Positions 1 through 9,961 of a stretch of 17,293 bases of DNA are shown here, one piece after another. A model generated the notes under the pieces. The model was not told the DNA's origin. It made no database searches and saw only the letters and a program-made list of their open reading frames with translations. Numbering within the stretch: position 1 is the stretch's first letter; each line of letters opens with the position of its first letter. The stretch is from an uncultured Bacteroides sp. (GTDB lineage: Bacteria; Bacteroidota; Bacteroidia; Bacteroidales; Bacteroidaceae): NCBI GenBank assembly GCA_934716785.1, contig CAKUYM010000057.1:1-17293 (forward strand). Direction: 5' to 3'. The translations under genes were made by a program, and so were the position numbers.

Positions 1-51
1 GATTATTATTTTCTGGAAGCATTGAAGCGGAAAAAGGAATTGCGACATTGA
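1..51 (+). CDS. 3' end of an upstream gene, possibly a GH88/GH105-type glycoside hydrolase (partial)
   Basis: Frame 1 is open from the window edge and ends at TGA 49-51, giving the tail DYYFLEALKRKKELRH. A C-terminal 'GDYYFxEAL' helix is common in unsaturated glucuronyl/rhamnogalacturonyl hydrolases of families GH88 and GH105, which often sit in PULs, and this tail resembles it. Only 16 residues are visible, so the family call is a guess from memory of that motif. The other two forward frames look less protein-like. If correct, it would suggest a uronic-acid-containing substrate for the locus. Confidence 0.4.
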   Translation, partial: DYYFLEALKRKKELRH

Positions 52-93
52 AGCTAAGAGTAAATCAGTGCAGAAGTAGTGCTGTAATGGTGA

Positions 94-125
94 TTTTTTT
101 GTACTAAAAGGGCGTTTTTTTGTAC
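94..125 (+). repeat. Two direct repeats TTTTTTTGTAC, 21 bp apart, upstream of the PUL
   Basis: TTTTTTTGTAC occurs at 94-104 and again at 115-125. The start-to-start distance is 21 bp, two helical turns, so both copies face the same side of the DNA. They lie about 180 bp upstream of the first susC-type gene. Spaced direct repeats in this position fit a binding site for a dimeric PUL activator such as a hybrid two-component regulator. The role is inferred, and the T-runs could be chance in AT-rich DNA. Confidence 0.45.
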
Positions 126-184
126 AATGATTAATAGAGAACTTGGGAGGATAATTTTTATACTTCTTATGTACGTTTTTGGTT

Positions 185-261
185 TTTGTTTTTTTGGTTT
201 TCTAACTATATTCGCAGTGTGAATAAACATCTTTGTTAGGTCGTTTTTTTTAGTCAATTTG
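185..261 (+). promoter_or_regulatory. Candidate Bacteroides-type promoters for the PUL operon
   Basis: Two weak matches to the Bacteroides primary-sigma consensus (TTTG, about 20 nt, then TAnnTTTG) lie upstream of the start at 302. One is TTTG 185-188 with TATATTCG 207-214. The other is TTTG 232-235 with TCAATTTG 254-261. Each has one mismatch in the -7 box and an 18-nt spacer, slightly short. The second would give a leader of about 35 nt. Neither is strong, and an activated promoter need not match well. Confidence 0.25.
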
Positions 262-301
262 ATGAATTTTTAATCATTCTAGTAACTTAAATTTAAATGC
301 A

Positions 302-3300
302 ATGAAAGACTTTTTCACTCCAATGAAGATACCCCAAAAATGGGTATGTCTGCTAGCGATGTCTTTTGTGTTTGGACAACAGGCATTTTCTTCAGAGAAC
401 TATGTAACGGAAAGTATAGCTGTTTCGGCAGATATTATGCAGCAGAAAAGTAAGACGGTTGTTGGTACGGTAACTGATAATGGCGAGCCTATAATAGGTG
501 CCAGTGTCGTGGTGAAGAATGCCGGTAAAGGTGTTATAACAGATATGGATGGGAATTTTAAACTGGATGTTCCTGTTGGTGCGACAATTGTCATATCTTA
601 TGTCGGATATGATAGTAAAGAAATTGTTTATAAGGGCGAGTCTACTTTAAAAGTTGAATTATCTGAAGATGTTTTGCAGTTGCAGGAAGTACAAGTTGTA
701 GCGTATGGCGTAACGAAGAAAGTGACAGTGACGGGTGCTATTTCATCTGTGGGTACAGAAGAAATTCTTAAATCACCAGTCTCAAGTATATCCAATGCAT
801 TGACCGGCAAATTACCGGGGTTGTCTACTGTGCAGCGGACTGGGCAGCCGGGAGCTGATGATGCAACAATGTATGTTCGTGGTGTCGGTTCGTTGACAGA
901 AGGATTATCGTCACCACTTGTTTTGGTAGATGGGGTAGAACGTTCGTTCAACCAACTTGATCCTAATGAAATTGAAGATATTTCTATTTTGAAGGATGCT
1001 TCGTCAACGGCTGTGTTTGGTGTTCGTGGTGCTAATGGTGTTATTTTGGTAACAACGAAAAGGGGACAAGAAGGAAAACCTAAAATAAATGTATCTACTT
1101 CTTATTCTTTACAAATGCCAACTCGTATGCCGGAATTTGCCAACAGTTATGAGTATGCAAGTACATATGTCAATGCCCAGCGTCAGGATGGAATAGAGAG
1201 TAACTTTGCTTTTACGGATGAAGCGATTGAAGCCTACCGGACACACAGCAATCCTTTAGCTTATCCAGATACGGATTGGGTGGATATGTTAATAAAGGAC
1301 GTGGCTTTGCAAACGCAACATAATTTTTCTATTTCCGGAGGAACAAGAGGAGTCCGTTATTTTGCTTCCTTGGGTGTGTTGACGCAAGATGGTCTATTCA
1401 AGTCGTTTGAGAAAGAGTATGATGGTAATTTCAAATATAACCGTTACAATTATCGTATAAATCTGGATTTGGACCTGACGAAAACCACATTGATACGTAT
1501 GAATTTAGGTGGGCGTGTTAATGATAAGCGTACGCCGAATTATGAAGGAAGTAGTGATATCGGATTATTGTTCCGTGATATTTATTGGGCTATTCCAATG
1601 TCGGGGGTAGGTGTTATGGATGGAAAATGGATATGGCCTGATACAAAAGAATTTAGTCTGCCGGGTACTGTAAGAGACGGACTTTATCCATATTATGGAA
1701 AAGGATATAACACTTCAGCAGGGAATATCCTGAATTTTGATTTTATGCTGGAGCAGAAATTGAATTTCATCACTAAAGGTTTGAAGGCACATGTAAAAGC
1801 ATCTTATAATAGCGGTGTGACTTTGAAAAAGTTGCGTAAAACTTCTTATCCTCATTATGAGACGATAGTAAATGAAGATGGTACAGTGAATTTGCGTAAA
1901 GTGGGAGATCAGACCAATCTTCAATATTCGGAGAGTACAAGCCGGAGCAGAGACTGGTATATGGAGGTCGCCATGAATTATAAGCGTGATTTTGGTGATC
2001 ATCATGTTTCAGCCTTGGCTATGTACAATCAAACAATGAAATATTATCCGGATAGTAATCCGGATGAATTTAAATCTATTCCCCGAAGCTATATTGGTTT
2101 AGTTGGGCGTGCTACTTATGACTGGAAAACACGTTATATGGTTGAAATGAACGTGGGGTATAATGGTTCTGAGAATTTTGCGCCAGGTAAGCGGTTTGGT
2201 CTTTTTCCCGCAGTATCAGCAGGTTGGGTTCTGACAGAGGAAAACTTTATGCAACCTTTAAAACCGTGGTTGAGTTATTTTAAACTTCGTGCTTCCTATG
2301 GTGTAGTGGGGAATGATCGTGTGAGTGGTAACTATCGTTTTCTTTATCTGCCGGATTCTTATAATCCGTCGACAGGTAGTTATTATTTTGGAAATTCCAT
2401 ATCTACAGCATGGCGAGGTGCAGTGGAAAGTAAGATTGGTAATCCCGACGTAACTTGGGAAACGGCTGCAAAGCAGAATTATGGGGTGGATGCTTATTTC
2501 ATTAACAGCAAACTAAAAGTTAATTTTGATTATTTTATTGAGCGTCGTAAGGATATTCTCACAAATCGTAAGGTTCTGCCAACTTATTTAGCAGCAAATT
2601 TGCCTATTGCCAATATTGGCAAAGTTGATAATAAAGGATATGAACTGAGTGTAAACTGGAGGGATAGAATTCATTATTTTAGATATCATATAGGTTTCAA
2701 TCTGGCTTATGCTAAAAATAAGATCGTCTTTCAAGATGAAGTTCCCTATCCTTACGATTATATGAGAAAGACCGGTAAGCCGGTTGGGCAACAGATGGGG
2801 TATAAATACGATGGATTCTTTTCGGAAGAAGATGTGGCAAAGTATGAGACCGAACGTGGTAAATCAATACCGGATCATGGAACAGGGTATATTCCTAAGC
2901 CGGGTGATGTGAAATATAAGGATTTAAATAATGACCATAAGATAGACCAGTACGATGTTGCCGCTATCGGTTATCCAGTTTACCCACTTCTTACAGGAGG
3001 AATAAATTTGGGATTTTCCTATAAAGGATTCGATTTCAGTATGACATGGTCCGGCGCAACAAAAGTTTCCCGCTTATTGGATGATATTTTCCGTGAACCG
3101 TTTGGAGCCACAGATTCTCGTTCGTTAATGAAATATATGATAGATGACATGTGGACGCCGGAAAAAGGAAATTCAGCTAAAGCTCCTGCCATCTCGTTTA
3201 CGAATAAAGTAAATAATTACAGAGACTCGGATTTATGGTTACGTGATGCTTCCTACTTGCGTTTGAAAAATGTGGAGATTGGTTATAATTTTTCTAAAAA

Positions 3301-3466
3301 AATATTGAGCAAAATCAATATTGGAAGTCTGAGAGTTTTTGCAACAGGTTATAACTTGTTGACATTAGATAAATTGAAAATTGTAGATCCGGAATCTCGT
3401 CCCAACGGTAATGCAATGTATCCGGTAGTAATGGTGATAAATATGGGCTTGAAAGTAGGATTTTAA
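302..3466 (+). CDS. SusC/RagA-family TonB-dependent outer-membrane transporter (SusC1)
   Basis: This protein of 1054 aa imports glycans or glycan fragments across the outer membrane using TonB energy, with the SusD-type lipoprotein next door as its lid. An N-terminal signal segment runs to about residue 30. A carboxypeptidase-D-regulatory-like beta-sandwich spans about 52-125 (VVGTVTDNGEPIIGASVVVK onward). A TonB-box-like stretch lies near 128-136 (LQEVQVVAYG). The plug spans about 140-260, including the family hallmark KDASSTAVFGVRGANG followed by VTTKRG, and a long beta-barrel ends in GLKVGF. Length is normal for the family. ATG 302 is used, but ATG 323 (MKIPQKW) would give an equally good signal peptide. 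SusD1 follows after 21 bp. The substrate cannot be read from the sequence. Confidence 0.95.
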   Translation: MKDFFTPMKIPQKWVCLLAMSFVFGQQAFSSENYVTESIAVSADIMQQKSKTVVGTVTDNGEPIIGASVVVKNAGKGVITDMDGNFKLDVPVGATIVISYVGYDSKEIVYKGESTLKVELSEDVLQLQEVQVVAYGVTKKVTVTGAISSVGTEEILKSPVSSISNALTGKLPGLSTVQRTGQPGADDATMYVRGVGSLTEGLSSPLVLVDGVERSFNQLDPNEIEDISILKDASSTAVFGVRGANGVILVTTKRGQEGKPKINVSTSYSLQMPTRMPEFANSYEYASTYVNAQRQDGIESNFAFTDEAIEAYRTHSNPLAYPDTDWVDMLIKDVALQTQHNFSISGGTRGVRYFASLGVLTQDGLFKSFEKEYDGNFKYNRYNYRINLDLDLTKTTLIRMNLGGRVNDKRTPNYEGSSDIGLLFRDIYWAIPMSGVGVMDGKWIWPDTKEFSLPGTVRDGLYPYYGKGYNTSAGNILNFDFMLEQKLNFITKGLKAHVKASYNSGVTLKKLRKTSYPHYETIVNEDGTVNLRKVGDQTNLQYSESTSRSRDWYMEVAMNYKRDFGDHHVSALAMYNQTMKYYPDSNPDEFKSIPRSYIGLVGRATYDWKTRYMVEMNVGYNGSENFAPGKRFGLFPAVSAGWVLTEENFMQPLKPWLSYFKLRASYGVVGNDRVSGNYRFLYLPDSYNPSTGSYYFGNSISTAWRGAVESKIGNPDVTWETAAKQNYGVDAYFINSKLKVNFDYFIERRKDILTNRKVLPTYLAANLPIANIGKVDNKGYELSVNWRDRIHYFRYHIGFNLAYAKNKIVFQDEVPYPYDYMRKTGKPVGQQMGYKYDGFFSEEDVAKYETERGKSIPDHGTGYIPKPGDVKYKDLNNDHKIDQYDVAAIGYPVYPLLTGGINLGFSYKGFDFSMTWSGATKVSRLLDDIFREPFGATDSRSLMKYMIDDMWTPEKGNSAKAPAISFTNKVNNYRDSDLWLRDASYLRLKNVEIGYNFSKKILSKINIGSLRVFATGYNLLTLDKLKIVDPESRPNGNAMYPVVMVINMGLKVGF

Positions 3467-3487
3467 TTTATAAAAATAAAGTTAGTC

Positions 3488-5323
3488 ATGAAAAAGATAA
3501 GAAAATATATTTATCTGTTACTGATCTTCTCATATGTTTCTTTTACATCATGCGAGGATTTTGCTTTAGGGGAGAAATTTCTTCAAAAACCTCCTAGCGG
3601 GGATGTTACTATCGACACTATTTTTTCGACGGCAGAGTATGCCCGGAGAGTATTATGGTATGCTTATTCGAAATTGCCTTATGGCTTTTCTACCGGTTAT
3701 AATAATTCGACTTCGATGCGTGTGGGTTCAATAGAATCGTTGACTGATCTGGCACAGTCATATGTTGGTTATGCAGGAGCGGATAAGTTGTATTATCCGG
3801 GACTTTATAATGCCGGAAGTGAAGACGAATCAGGTGGAGAGGCTCATGCAACTAAATACAATATGTACGCACGTGATCCTTGGAAAGGGATTCGCCATGC
3901 ATGGGTCTTTATTAATAATGTGGACCGAGTACCGGATATGACGGCGGAAGAGAAGTTGCGTTTGAAGGCGGAGGCCAAAATTACCATTGCTGTGCAGTAT
4001 TCTGAAATGTTGCGTCATTATGGAGCCTTACCTATTGTTGACCATGCTATTATGCCGGAAGAAATGGGGTTACCGGAGCGTGCCACTTTGCAACAGACTG
4101 TGGATTTCATAACCCGGTTGTTGGATGAGGCTATTGCATGCAAAGAATTACCTTGGGCTTTGCCGGAAGATGATCTGAGTAATGAGAGTGGACGTATGAC
4201 AGGGGCGGCTGCCATGGGATTAAAGCTAAGAGTACTGTTGTTCGTAGCCAGTCCGTTGTTCAATTCTGACGAGCCTTATTTTCCGGGGGAAGCCTCTGAT
4301 AAATTGATGACTTGGTTTGGCGGGTATAGTGAACAACGCTGGAAAGATGCGGCAAAAGCGGGGGAAGATTTTTTCAAATCTTGGAAACAAGGTGGTTTTT
4401 ATGAATTGGTACAAAAAGAAACGGCAACTAAAAATACAATTCGTCAGGCATTTCAGGATGCATATTATACCAGGGGTACTACAGAGAGCCTAATTTCTGT
4501 ACGCAGGCATTTTAGGACAAATGATATCAGGACGTTGCTGCAAAGTTTACGTTGGGGCGCATGGTGTCCGACAAAAGAATGTTTTGACTTGTTCCCGATG
4601 GCGAATGGTGATGATTTTGATTGGGATAATCCTGTTCATAAGAAAAATCCTTTTATAAATCGTGATCCTCGGTTGTGTGAAACAATCTTATTGGATGGTG
4701 ACGATTTTCAAGGTAGAAAGGCTGCGGTATTCAAGGAAGATGCTAATGATAAAAAGAATTATCCCAAAGGTGCGGATTGGAATAAGAACAATTTGGATAG
4801 TAAGAGTTTGTCAACAGGGATTGCTGGACGTAAATTCGCTCTTGACCGGAAAGGGGAGTACAATAACCGTGTAATTCATTGGCCTTATTTACGTTTGGCT
4901 GAAGTATATCTTGCTTATGCAGAGGCATTGAATGAATGTGGGCGTACCAGTGAAGCATATCAGTATATCAATGCAGTTAGAGCACGCGTTGGTTTGCCAG
5001 GGCTGGTATTGAAAGGAAAACTAGATGAGAAAACAGAGTTTCGTGAAGCAGTACTTAGAGAACGCGTTTGTGAATTTGTATGGGAAGAAAACCGTTTCTT
5101 TGATTTGATACGTTGGAAACGTGAATCTGATTTTACAAAACATTTGCATGGAATTAATGTGTATCGTCATAAAACTACCAAAGAATATAAATTTGATTTT
5201 CCGCAGTTGCCGGAAAGAGTATGGCAAAAGCCGGGAGGATTTTCTGCAAAATGGTATTTGAGTGCATTTCCGGATAAGGAAGTGAATAAAGGATACGGGT
5301 TAGTGCAGAACCCGGGATGGTGA
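3488..5323 (+). CDS. SusD/RagB-family surface glycan-binding lipoprotein (SusD1)
   Basis: This protein of 611 aa should sit on the cell surface as the lid of SusC1 and capture the ligand. It begins with a basic, hydrophobic lipoprotein signal whose lipobox FTSC puts the lipidated cysteine at residue 22, followed by acidic residues (CED) as expected for surface export in Bacteroides. The SusD-type helical TPR-like core is visible, for example YLRLAEVYLAYAEALNECG and AYQYINAVRARVGLPGL. The C-terminal ENRFFDLIRWKRE segment and the final NPGW are hallmarks of the family. It lies 21 bp after SusC1 and 42 bp before SusC2, almost certainly in one operon. The ligand is unknown. Confidence 0.93.
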   Translation: MKKIRKYIYLLLIFSYVSFTSCEDFALGEKFLQKPPSGDVTIDTIFSTAEYARRVLWYAYSKLPYGFSTGYNNSTSMRVGSIESLTDLAQSYVGYAGADKLYYPGLYNAGSEDESGGEAHATKYNMYARDPWKGIRHAWVFINNVDRVPDMTAEEKLRLKAEAKITIAVQYSEMLRHYGALPIVDHAIMPEEMGLPERATLQQTVDFITRLLDEAIACKELPWALPEDDLSNESGRMTGAAAMGLKLRVLLFVASPLFNSDEPYFPGEASDKLMTWFGGYSEQRWKDAAKAGEDFFKSWKQGGFYELVQKETATKNTIRQAFQDAYYTRGTTESLISVRRHFRTNDIRTLLQSLRWGAWCPTKECFDLFPMANGDDFDWDNPVHKKNPFINRDPRLCETILLDGDDFQGRKAAVFKEDANDKKNYPKGADWNKNNLDSKSLSTGIAGRKFALDRKGEYNNRVIHWPYLRLAEVYLAYAEALNECGRTSEAYQYINAVRARVGLPGLVLKGKLDEKTEFREAVLRERVCEFVWEENRFFDLIRWKRESDFTKHLHGINVYRHKTTKEYKFDFPQLPERVWQKPGGFSAKWYLSAFPDKEVNKGYGLVQNPGW

Positions 5324-5365
5324 TAATGAAAATCATTCAATGAATAAAGAAAATAAAAGAATACT

Positions 5366-8115
5366 ATGAATAAAGCTATAAAATTAGTAATGACAGGTTT
5401 GCTGGTGTCGGTAAATATGCTGGCACAGGAAACGGACAGCATACAGCAGTATGGCCGAGGTATTTCGGTTGACTGGAAAGAATCTACTACTGCGGGAGGA
5501 ATGGTGACAGCAGGGCAATTATCCCATAAAACGAGTGTTAATCCTTCTAACTCATTATTTGGTTCTATTCCAGGACTATATGTGTTACAGAATGCCGGCA
5601 GTTCCTGGGCAGATGGTGCTACTATGTATATACGTGGTTTGGGGACTACAAACAGTAAAAGCCCGCTGATATTGGTTGATGGCTTTGTACGTTCCATATC
5701 AGACCTGACAGTGCAAGAAATAGAATCTGTGGTTGTCTTGAAAGATGCCGTAGCTTTGGCACTGTATGGAATACGAGGAGCTAATGGGGTCGTTTATGTT
5801 ACCACGAAACGTGGAAAGACTGGCAAGCCGGTAATTAATTTCAATTATGAGTTTAATATGGGGACTCCGGTCCGTTTACCGGAAATGGTGGATATACTTA
5901 TGCCCAAGCTTTGAATGAAGGGTTGAAAAATGATCATCTTAGCCCCCGTTATACTCAACGTGAACTAGACGCGTTCAGAGATCGTACTTACCCAGACTTT
6001 TATCCGGACGTAGATTGGTGGGGAGAGGCTTTGCGGAATCATAGCCTTGGTCAGAATGCAAACTTTTCCATTCAGGGAGGGGGTGATAAGGTACAATATT
6101 ATGCACAGTTGAATTATCTGAAAGATCAGGGAATTCTGAAGCCGACTAATGACAATGAAGATTATTCCACCCAGCTTAAATTCTCAAAGTTGAATATACG
6201 GACTAATCTTGATATACAGGCTACCAAAACCACGAAAGTGCAATTGAGTATGCTAGGTAATTTCTCAGAACACAATCGTCCAGGTGCACAGATAGATGAT
6301 ATCTTCACAGCCTTGTACCAGGTTCCTTCAGGAGTGTTTCCTGTTAAAACAAAGAATGAGGTATGGGGAGGTTCTACTATTTATTCTAATAATCCTATTG
6401 CTCTCATTTCAGGTAAGGGATATGCGCGTTCACAAAATCGTGCTTTGTATGCCGATATGAATATTCAACAGGATTTGAGTACTCTTACTCCCGGTCTATC
6501 TGCTTCAGTCCGAGTGGGGCTTGACAGCGATGCTAGTTACTGGGATTCCAATACTCGTAACTTTGCTTATGAGTCTTCAGTGAAAGGATGGGATGGAGAA
6601 GAAGACCAATATAAAAACTTGCGTAATGAATCTGCTTTGAGTTTTAGCAGCAGTACAGGAGAAATTGTCCGCCGCTTTAACTTTAATGCCCAATTAAATT
6701 ATGATAGAAATTGGGGATTACATCGGCTGAATACAGTTTTACTTTATGCTATGGACCGGATGGATCGTGATGGACAGAATGCTTCCCGGGCATATATGGA
6801 TATGGTTGGACAAGCGCATTATAGCTATAAAAACCGTTATTTACTTGATTTTGCTTTATCGGGTTCGGCATCCAGTGTTTTGGAACCGAATCATCGTTGG
6901 GGAATATTTCCGTCAATAGGTGCTGGTTGGATTCTTTCAGAAGAAAGCTGGATGAAAGGAAAATCGGTTGATTTCTTAAAATTGAGAGCATCTTATGGTA
7001 TAGTTGGAAGGGCGGATTTTGGGGTAAATCTGTATAAGTATTATATGGGAAGTGGTAATAGTTATTATTTCAAGGATACTCCGGCCAGCCAAAGTGGTAT
7101 GACTGAAAAGCAAATTGCTGTAGACGGGCTTACTTATGAAAAGTCGCATAAGTTGAATGTTGGTATGGATTTCATGGCATGGAAGAAGTTGTCATTAACT
7201 ATTGATGGATATTATGATCATCGGACTGATATTCTGGTAGATGGTGGTAATGCGATTTCTTCTGTGTTCGGAATGACCGTTCCCAAGCGTAATGATGGTG
7301 TTGTCAATAACTATGGAGTGGAATTAATGGCAGGTTGGAATGATCGGATAGGCGAGTTCACTTATCAGATAAGCGGGCAATTCTCCTTCAATCGGAGTAA
7401 AATTATCAACATGAATGAAGAATACCGTCCGTATGATTATTTGGAGCGTACAGGGTGTCGTGTCGGTCAAATATTTGGTTATGAAGTAGAGGGAATCTAT
7501 AAGAATCAGGAAGAAATAGACCAACGTGAGGTAAAACAATATTTGTCGGAAGTACGTCCTGGTGATCTAAAACTCAAAGATCAGAATGGTGATAAACGTA
7601 TCGATCAATATGATCAAATTGCTATGGGATATAATGCTACCTGTCCGGAAATTTATTATGGTTTCAATTTAGGTGCTGAATACAAGGGATTGGGAGTTTT
7701 GGCGCAATTTCAGGGAGTGGCCAATTATAGCCAAGTGCTGGATACACGAAGTGTATACCGACCATTGATTAACAATAATACAATTTCCAGATATTATTGG
7801 GAAAATCGTTGGAGCGAGAATAATCCGAATGGGACATTACCCAGGCTAACTACATTAGGATCAGCGAATAATTATAATAATAACTCATTATGGGTGACAG
7901 ATACTTCGTTTTTGAAGTTACGAACATTAGAAGTTTATTATCAATTACCTGATAAATGGCTACGTAGGCAGAATATTGTGAAATCGGTGAAACTTTATGT
8001 TCGCGGACACGACCTGTTATGTCTGGATGGCATTGATATTGCAGATCCGGAGGCGTTGGGAGTTACTCATCCTGCGATGAAACAATATACATTTGGTTTT
8101 AATTTACAATTCTAA
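5366..8115 (+). pseudogene. Second SusC/RagA-family transporter, frameshifted (SusC2)
   Basis: The gene is split between two frames. The first (5366-5914) encodes a signal peptide (about residues 1-20, cleavage near MLAQ-ETD) and the plug with the hallmark ALYGIRGANGVVYVTTKRG. The second (open through 5890 to stop 8115) encodes the barrel, from YTYAQALNEGLKND onward. Joining them gives a continuous protein of about 916 aa. The break is near 5890, at GTGGATATAC. Restoring frame needs one extra base, or four, and a second GGAT there would give the usual VDGYTYA sequence. It also lacks the N-terminal carboxypeptidase-D-like domain that SusC1 has, which is normal for short family members. As read, the first product would be a 182-aa stub. 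Sequencing error, decay or reversible slippage are all possible. Confidence 0.85.
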
Positions 8116-8127
8116 ATTGGAGAGACA

Positions 8128-9789
8128 ATGATAAAAAAAATAAAGATTAAAAATATAGTACTGCTTCTATCTTTATTGATGATGACAGGATGTGATTTTA
8201 TGGATTGTGATGAGTCTGATAACTTTACCAAACAAGAGGTGCTTGATAGCTATAATCGTGTGAAGCAACTGGCAACCAATGTATATGGTTTCTTAAAAGC
8301 GGACTTTTGTTCTATAGATGGGGCCATGCTGGATGCGGCTACGGATGATGCCGTCCATATTTACAAGTCTTCCAATATCCAGCGGTTTGTGGATGGTACA
8401 TGGTCTGCCAATAATTTGGTGGATAATGTATGGGGACATTATTACAAAGGAATTCGGGCAGCCAACTTCTATTTGAAGGAAACTGCCGGACTGACATTTG
8501 ATGAATGGAAATATTCGGATGATTATGAGGCTATAATGAAAGAGTTTACTAATTATCAATATGAAGTCCGTTTCCTTAGAGCATATTTCTATTTTGAATT
8601 AATCAAGCGTTATCGCAATATTCCTTTTGTACTAGATGTCTTGGCACAGAATGAAGCTAACGGGGTAAATCCTGAATCTTATGAGAAGATTGCTAAATTC
8701 ATCGTGGATGAATGTTCGGATCTTGCACAGATTTTGCCTGTGAATTATGATAATTTCAGCACAAAAGAGAAAGGGCGTGTTACGCGAGCAGCCGCTATGG
8801 CATTAAAGTCACGTGTTACTTTGTATATGGCCAGTCCTTTATTTTCAGAAGATAGTGAAGATAAATGGAGACAAGCCGCAGAAGCTGCTTATGATATTAT
8901 TAAACAGAAAACAGATTTAGGCCTGGATTTGGTTCCTTATCCTCAAATATTTAATGATGTCAATAATCAGAAAGCGGAGGTGATATTGTATCGTCCGACA
9001 GGTGAGAGTGGTGACTTTGAGAAGGCTAATTTCCCTATTGGAGTGGAGGGAGGAAAGACATCTACCTGTCCGACGCAAAACTTGATGGAAGCGTATGATA
9101 TGAAGGATGGTACTCCTTTTGTATGGAGTAATCAGTCAAATCCATATGATAATCGTGATCCTCGTATGAAATATACGATTGTTTGTGATGGAATGCAATG
9201 GCCTGTAGCCCCTGTGGAAATATGGGAAGGAGGAGCTAACGGATTGCCATTGCAGAATGCCACTACTACAGGATACTATTTGAAAAAGTATGTAAATAAC
9301 ACGATTAGCTTCGAGGCTGGTAGCACTGTTACGAAAAAACAACATAATTGGGTATTGTTCCGTTATGGTGAGATTTTGCTTAATTATGCAGAAGCAATGA
9401 TTAATGCTTTCCATGATCCCAATTATAAAGATGCTGTTTACAACATGAGTGCACGTGAAGCGGTGAATCAGATTCGTGGTCGTACGAATATTGCGTTGGC
9501 CGGTTTTCCGTCGGATATTACAGAAAAGGATTTCGTTAAACGCCTGAAGAATGAGCGCCGTGTTGAGTTAGCTTTTGAAGGTCATCGTTTTTGGGATGTA
9601 CGTCGCTGGAAAGAATTGGAACAGACGGCTAATATATATGGAGTAAAAATAACGAAGAATAATGAGGTAATCAGTTATGAGAAATTTTTACTCGAAACTC
9701 GCGCGGTAACTGATAATATGTATTTTTATCCTATACCAAATACGGAACGCTTTAAAAATCCGAATTTGGGACAGAATCCCGGATGGTAA
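8128..9789 (+). CDS. SusD/RagB-family surface glycan-binding lipoprotein (SusD2)
   Basis: This intact 553-aa partner of SusC2 starts 12 bp after it. The lipoprotein signal ends in the lipobox MTGC, with the lipidated cysteine at residue 22 followed by DFMDCDESD, an acidic stretch typical of surface-exposed Bacteroides lipoproteins. Family features include YEVRFLRAYFYFELIKRY, VTRAAAMALKSRVTLYMASPLF, the NYAEAMINAF helix, and RRVELAFEGHRFWDVRRWKE, with the terminal GQNPGW. Because it is intact while its channel is frameshifted, loss of SusC2, if real, is recent. It is the last gene of the operon and is followed by a terminator. Ligand unknown. Confidence 0.93.
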   Translation: MIKKIKIKNIVLLLSLLMMTGCDFMDCDESDNFTKQEVLDSYNRVKQLATNVYGFLKADFCSIDGAMLDAATDDAVHIYKSSNIQRFVDGTWSANNLVDNVWGHYYKGIRAANFYLKETAGLTFDEWKYSDDYEAIMKEFTNYQYEVRFLRAYFYFELIKRYRNIPFVLDVLAQNEANGVNPESYEKIAKFIVDECSDLAQILPVNYDNFSTKEKGRVTRAAAMALKSRVTLYMASPLFSEDSEDKWRQAAEAAYDIIKQKTDLGLDLVPYPQIFNDVNNQKAEVILYRPTGESGDFEKANFPIGVEGGKTSTCPTQNLMEAYDMKDGTPFVWSNQSNPYDNRDPRMKYTIVCDGMQWPVAPVEIWEGGANGLPLQNATTTGYYLKKYVNNTISFEAGSTVTKKQHNWVLFRYGEILLNYAEAMINAFHDPNYKDAVYNMSAREAVNQIRGRTNIALAGFPSDITEKDFVKRLKNERRVELAFEGHRFWDVRRWKELEQTANIYGVKITKNNEVISYEKFLLETRAVTDNMYFYPIPNTERFKNPNLGQNPGW

Positions 9790-9804
9790 TTATAAAAAGA
9801 ATAT

Positions 9805-9850
9805 TGGAGTGTCTCCCCGGCAGGAGAGAATACTCCAGTATCCAGTTTTT
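9805..9850 (+). terminator. Probable intrinsic terminator of the SusCD operon
   Basis: TGGAGT-g-TCTCC (from 9805) can pair with GGAGA-gaat-ACTCCA (ending 9836) around a short GC-rich loop. TTTTT follows at 9846-9850. The position is 15 bp after the SusD2 stop. The stem is interrupted and the T-run is about 10 nt away, so this is a reasonable rather than perfect terminator. Confidence 0.5.
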
Positions 9851-9961
9851 AACTACGGCAATGTGGTCTAATGCTTTTTTATGAAATATATTTTTTTTAT
9901 TTCTAAATCCCTGATAGGTGGCACTAAATCTTATTAATGTATTCATTTATACTGTCGGCTT
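9851..9961. other. Putative left edge of the integrated element (AT-rich gap)
   Basis: This short non-coding stretch separates the AT-rich PUL from GC-richer genes of conjugative-transposon type transcribed toward it. It holds T-runs around 9888-9900. No tRNA gene and no recognisable att core are visible. The exact junction cannot be set because the other end of the element is outside the window. Confidence 0.35.

Noticed and set aside
5167..5697. 176-aa open frame on the minus strand
   Set aside because: Lies antisense across the end of SusD1 and the start of SusC2, both with strong family sequence; its translation shows no domain.
9851..9961. tRNA gene as integration target
   Set aside because: No cloverleaf or CCA-like end was seen near the junction.
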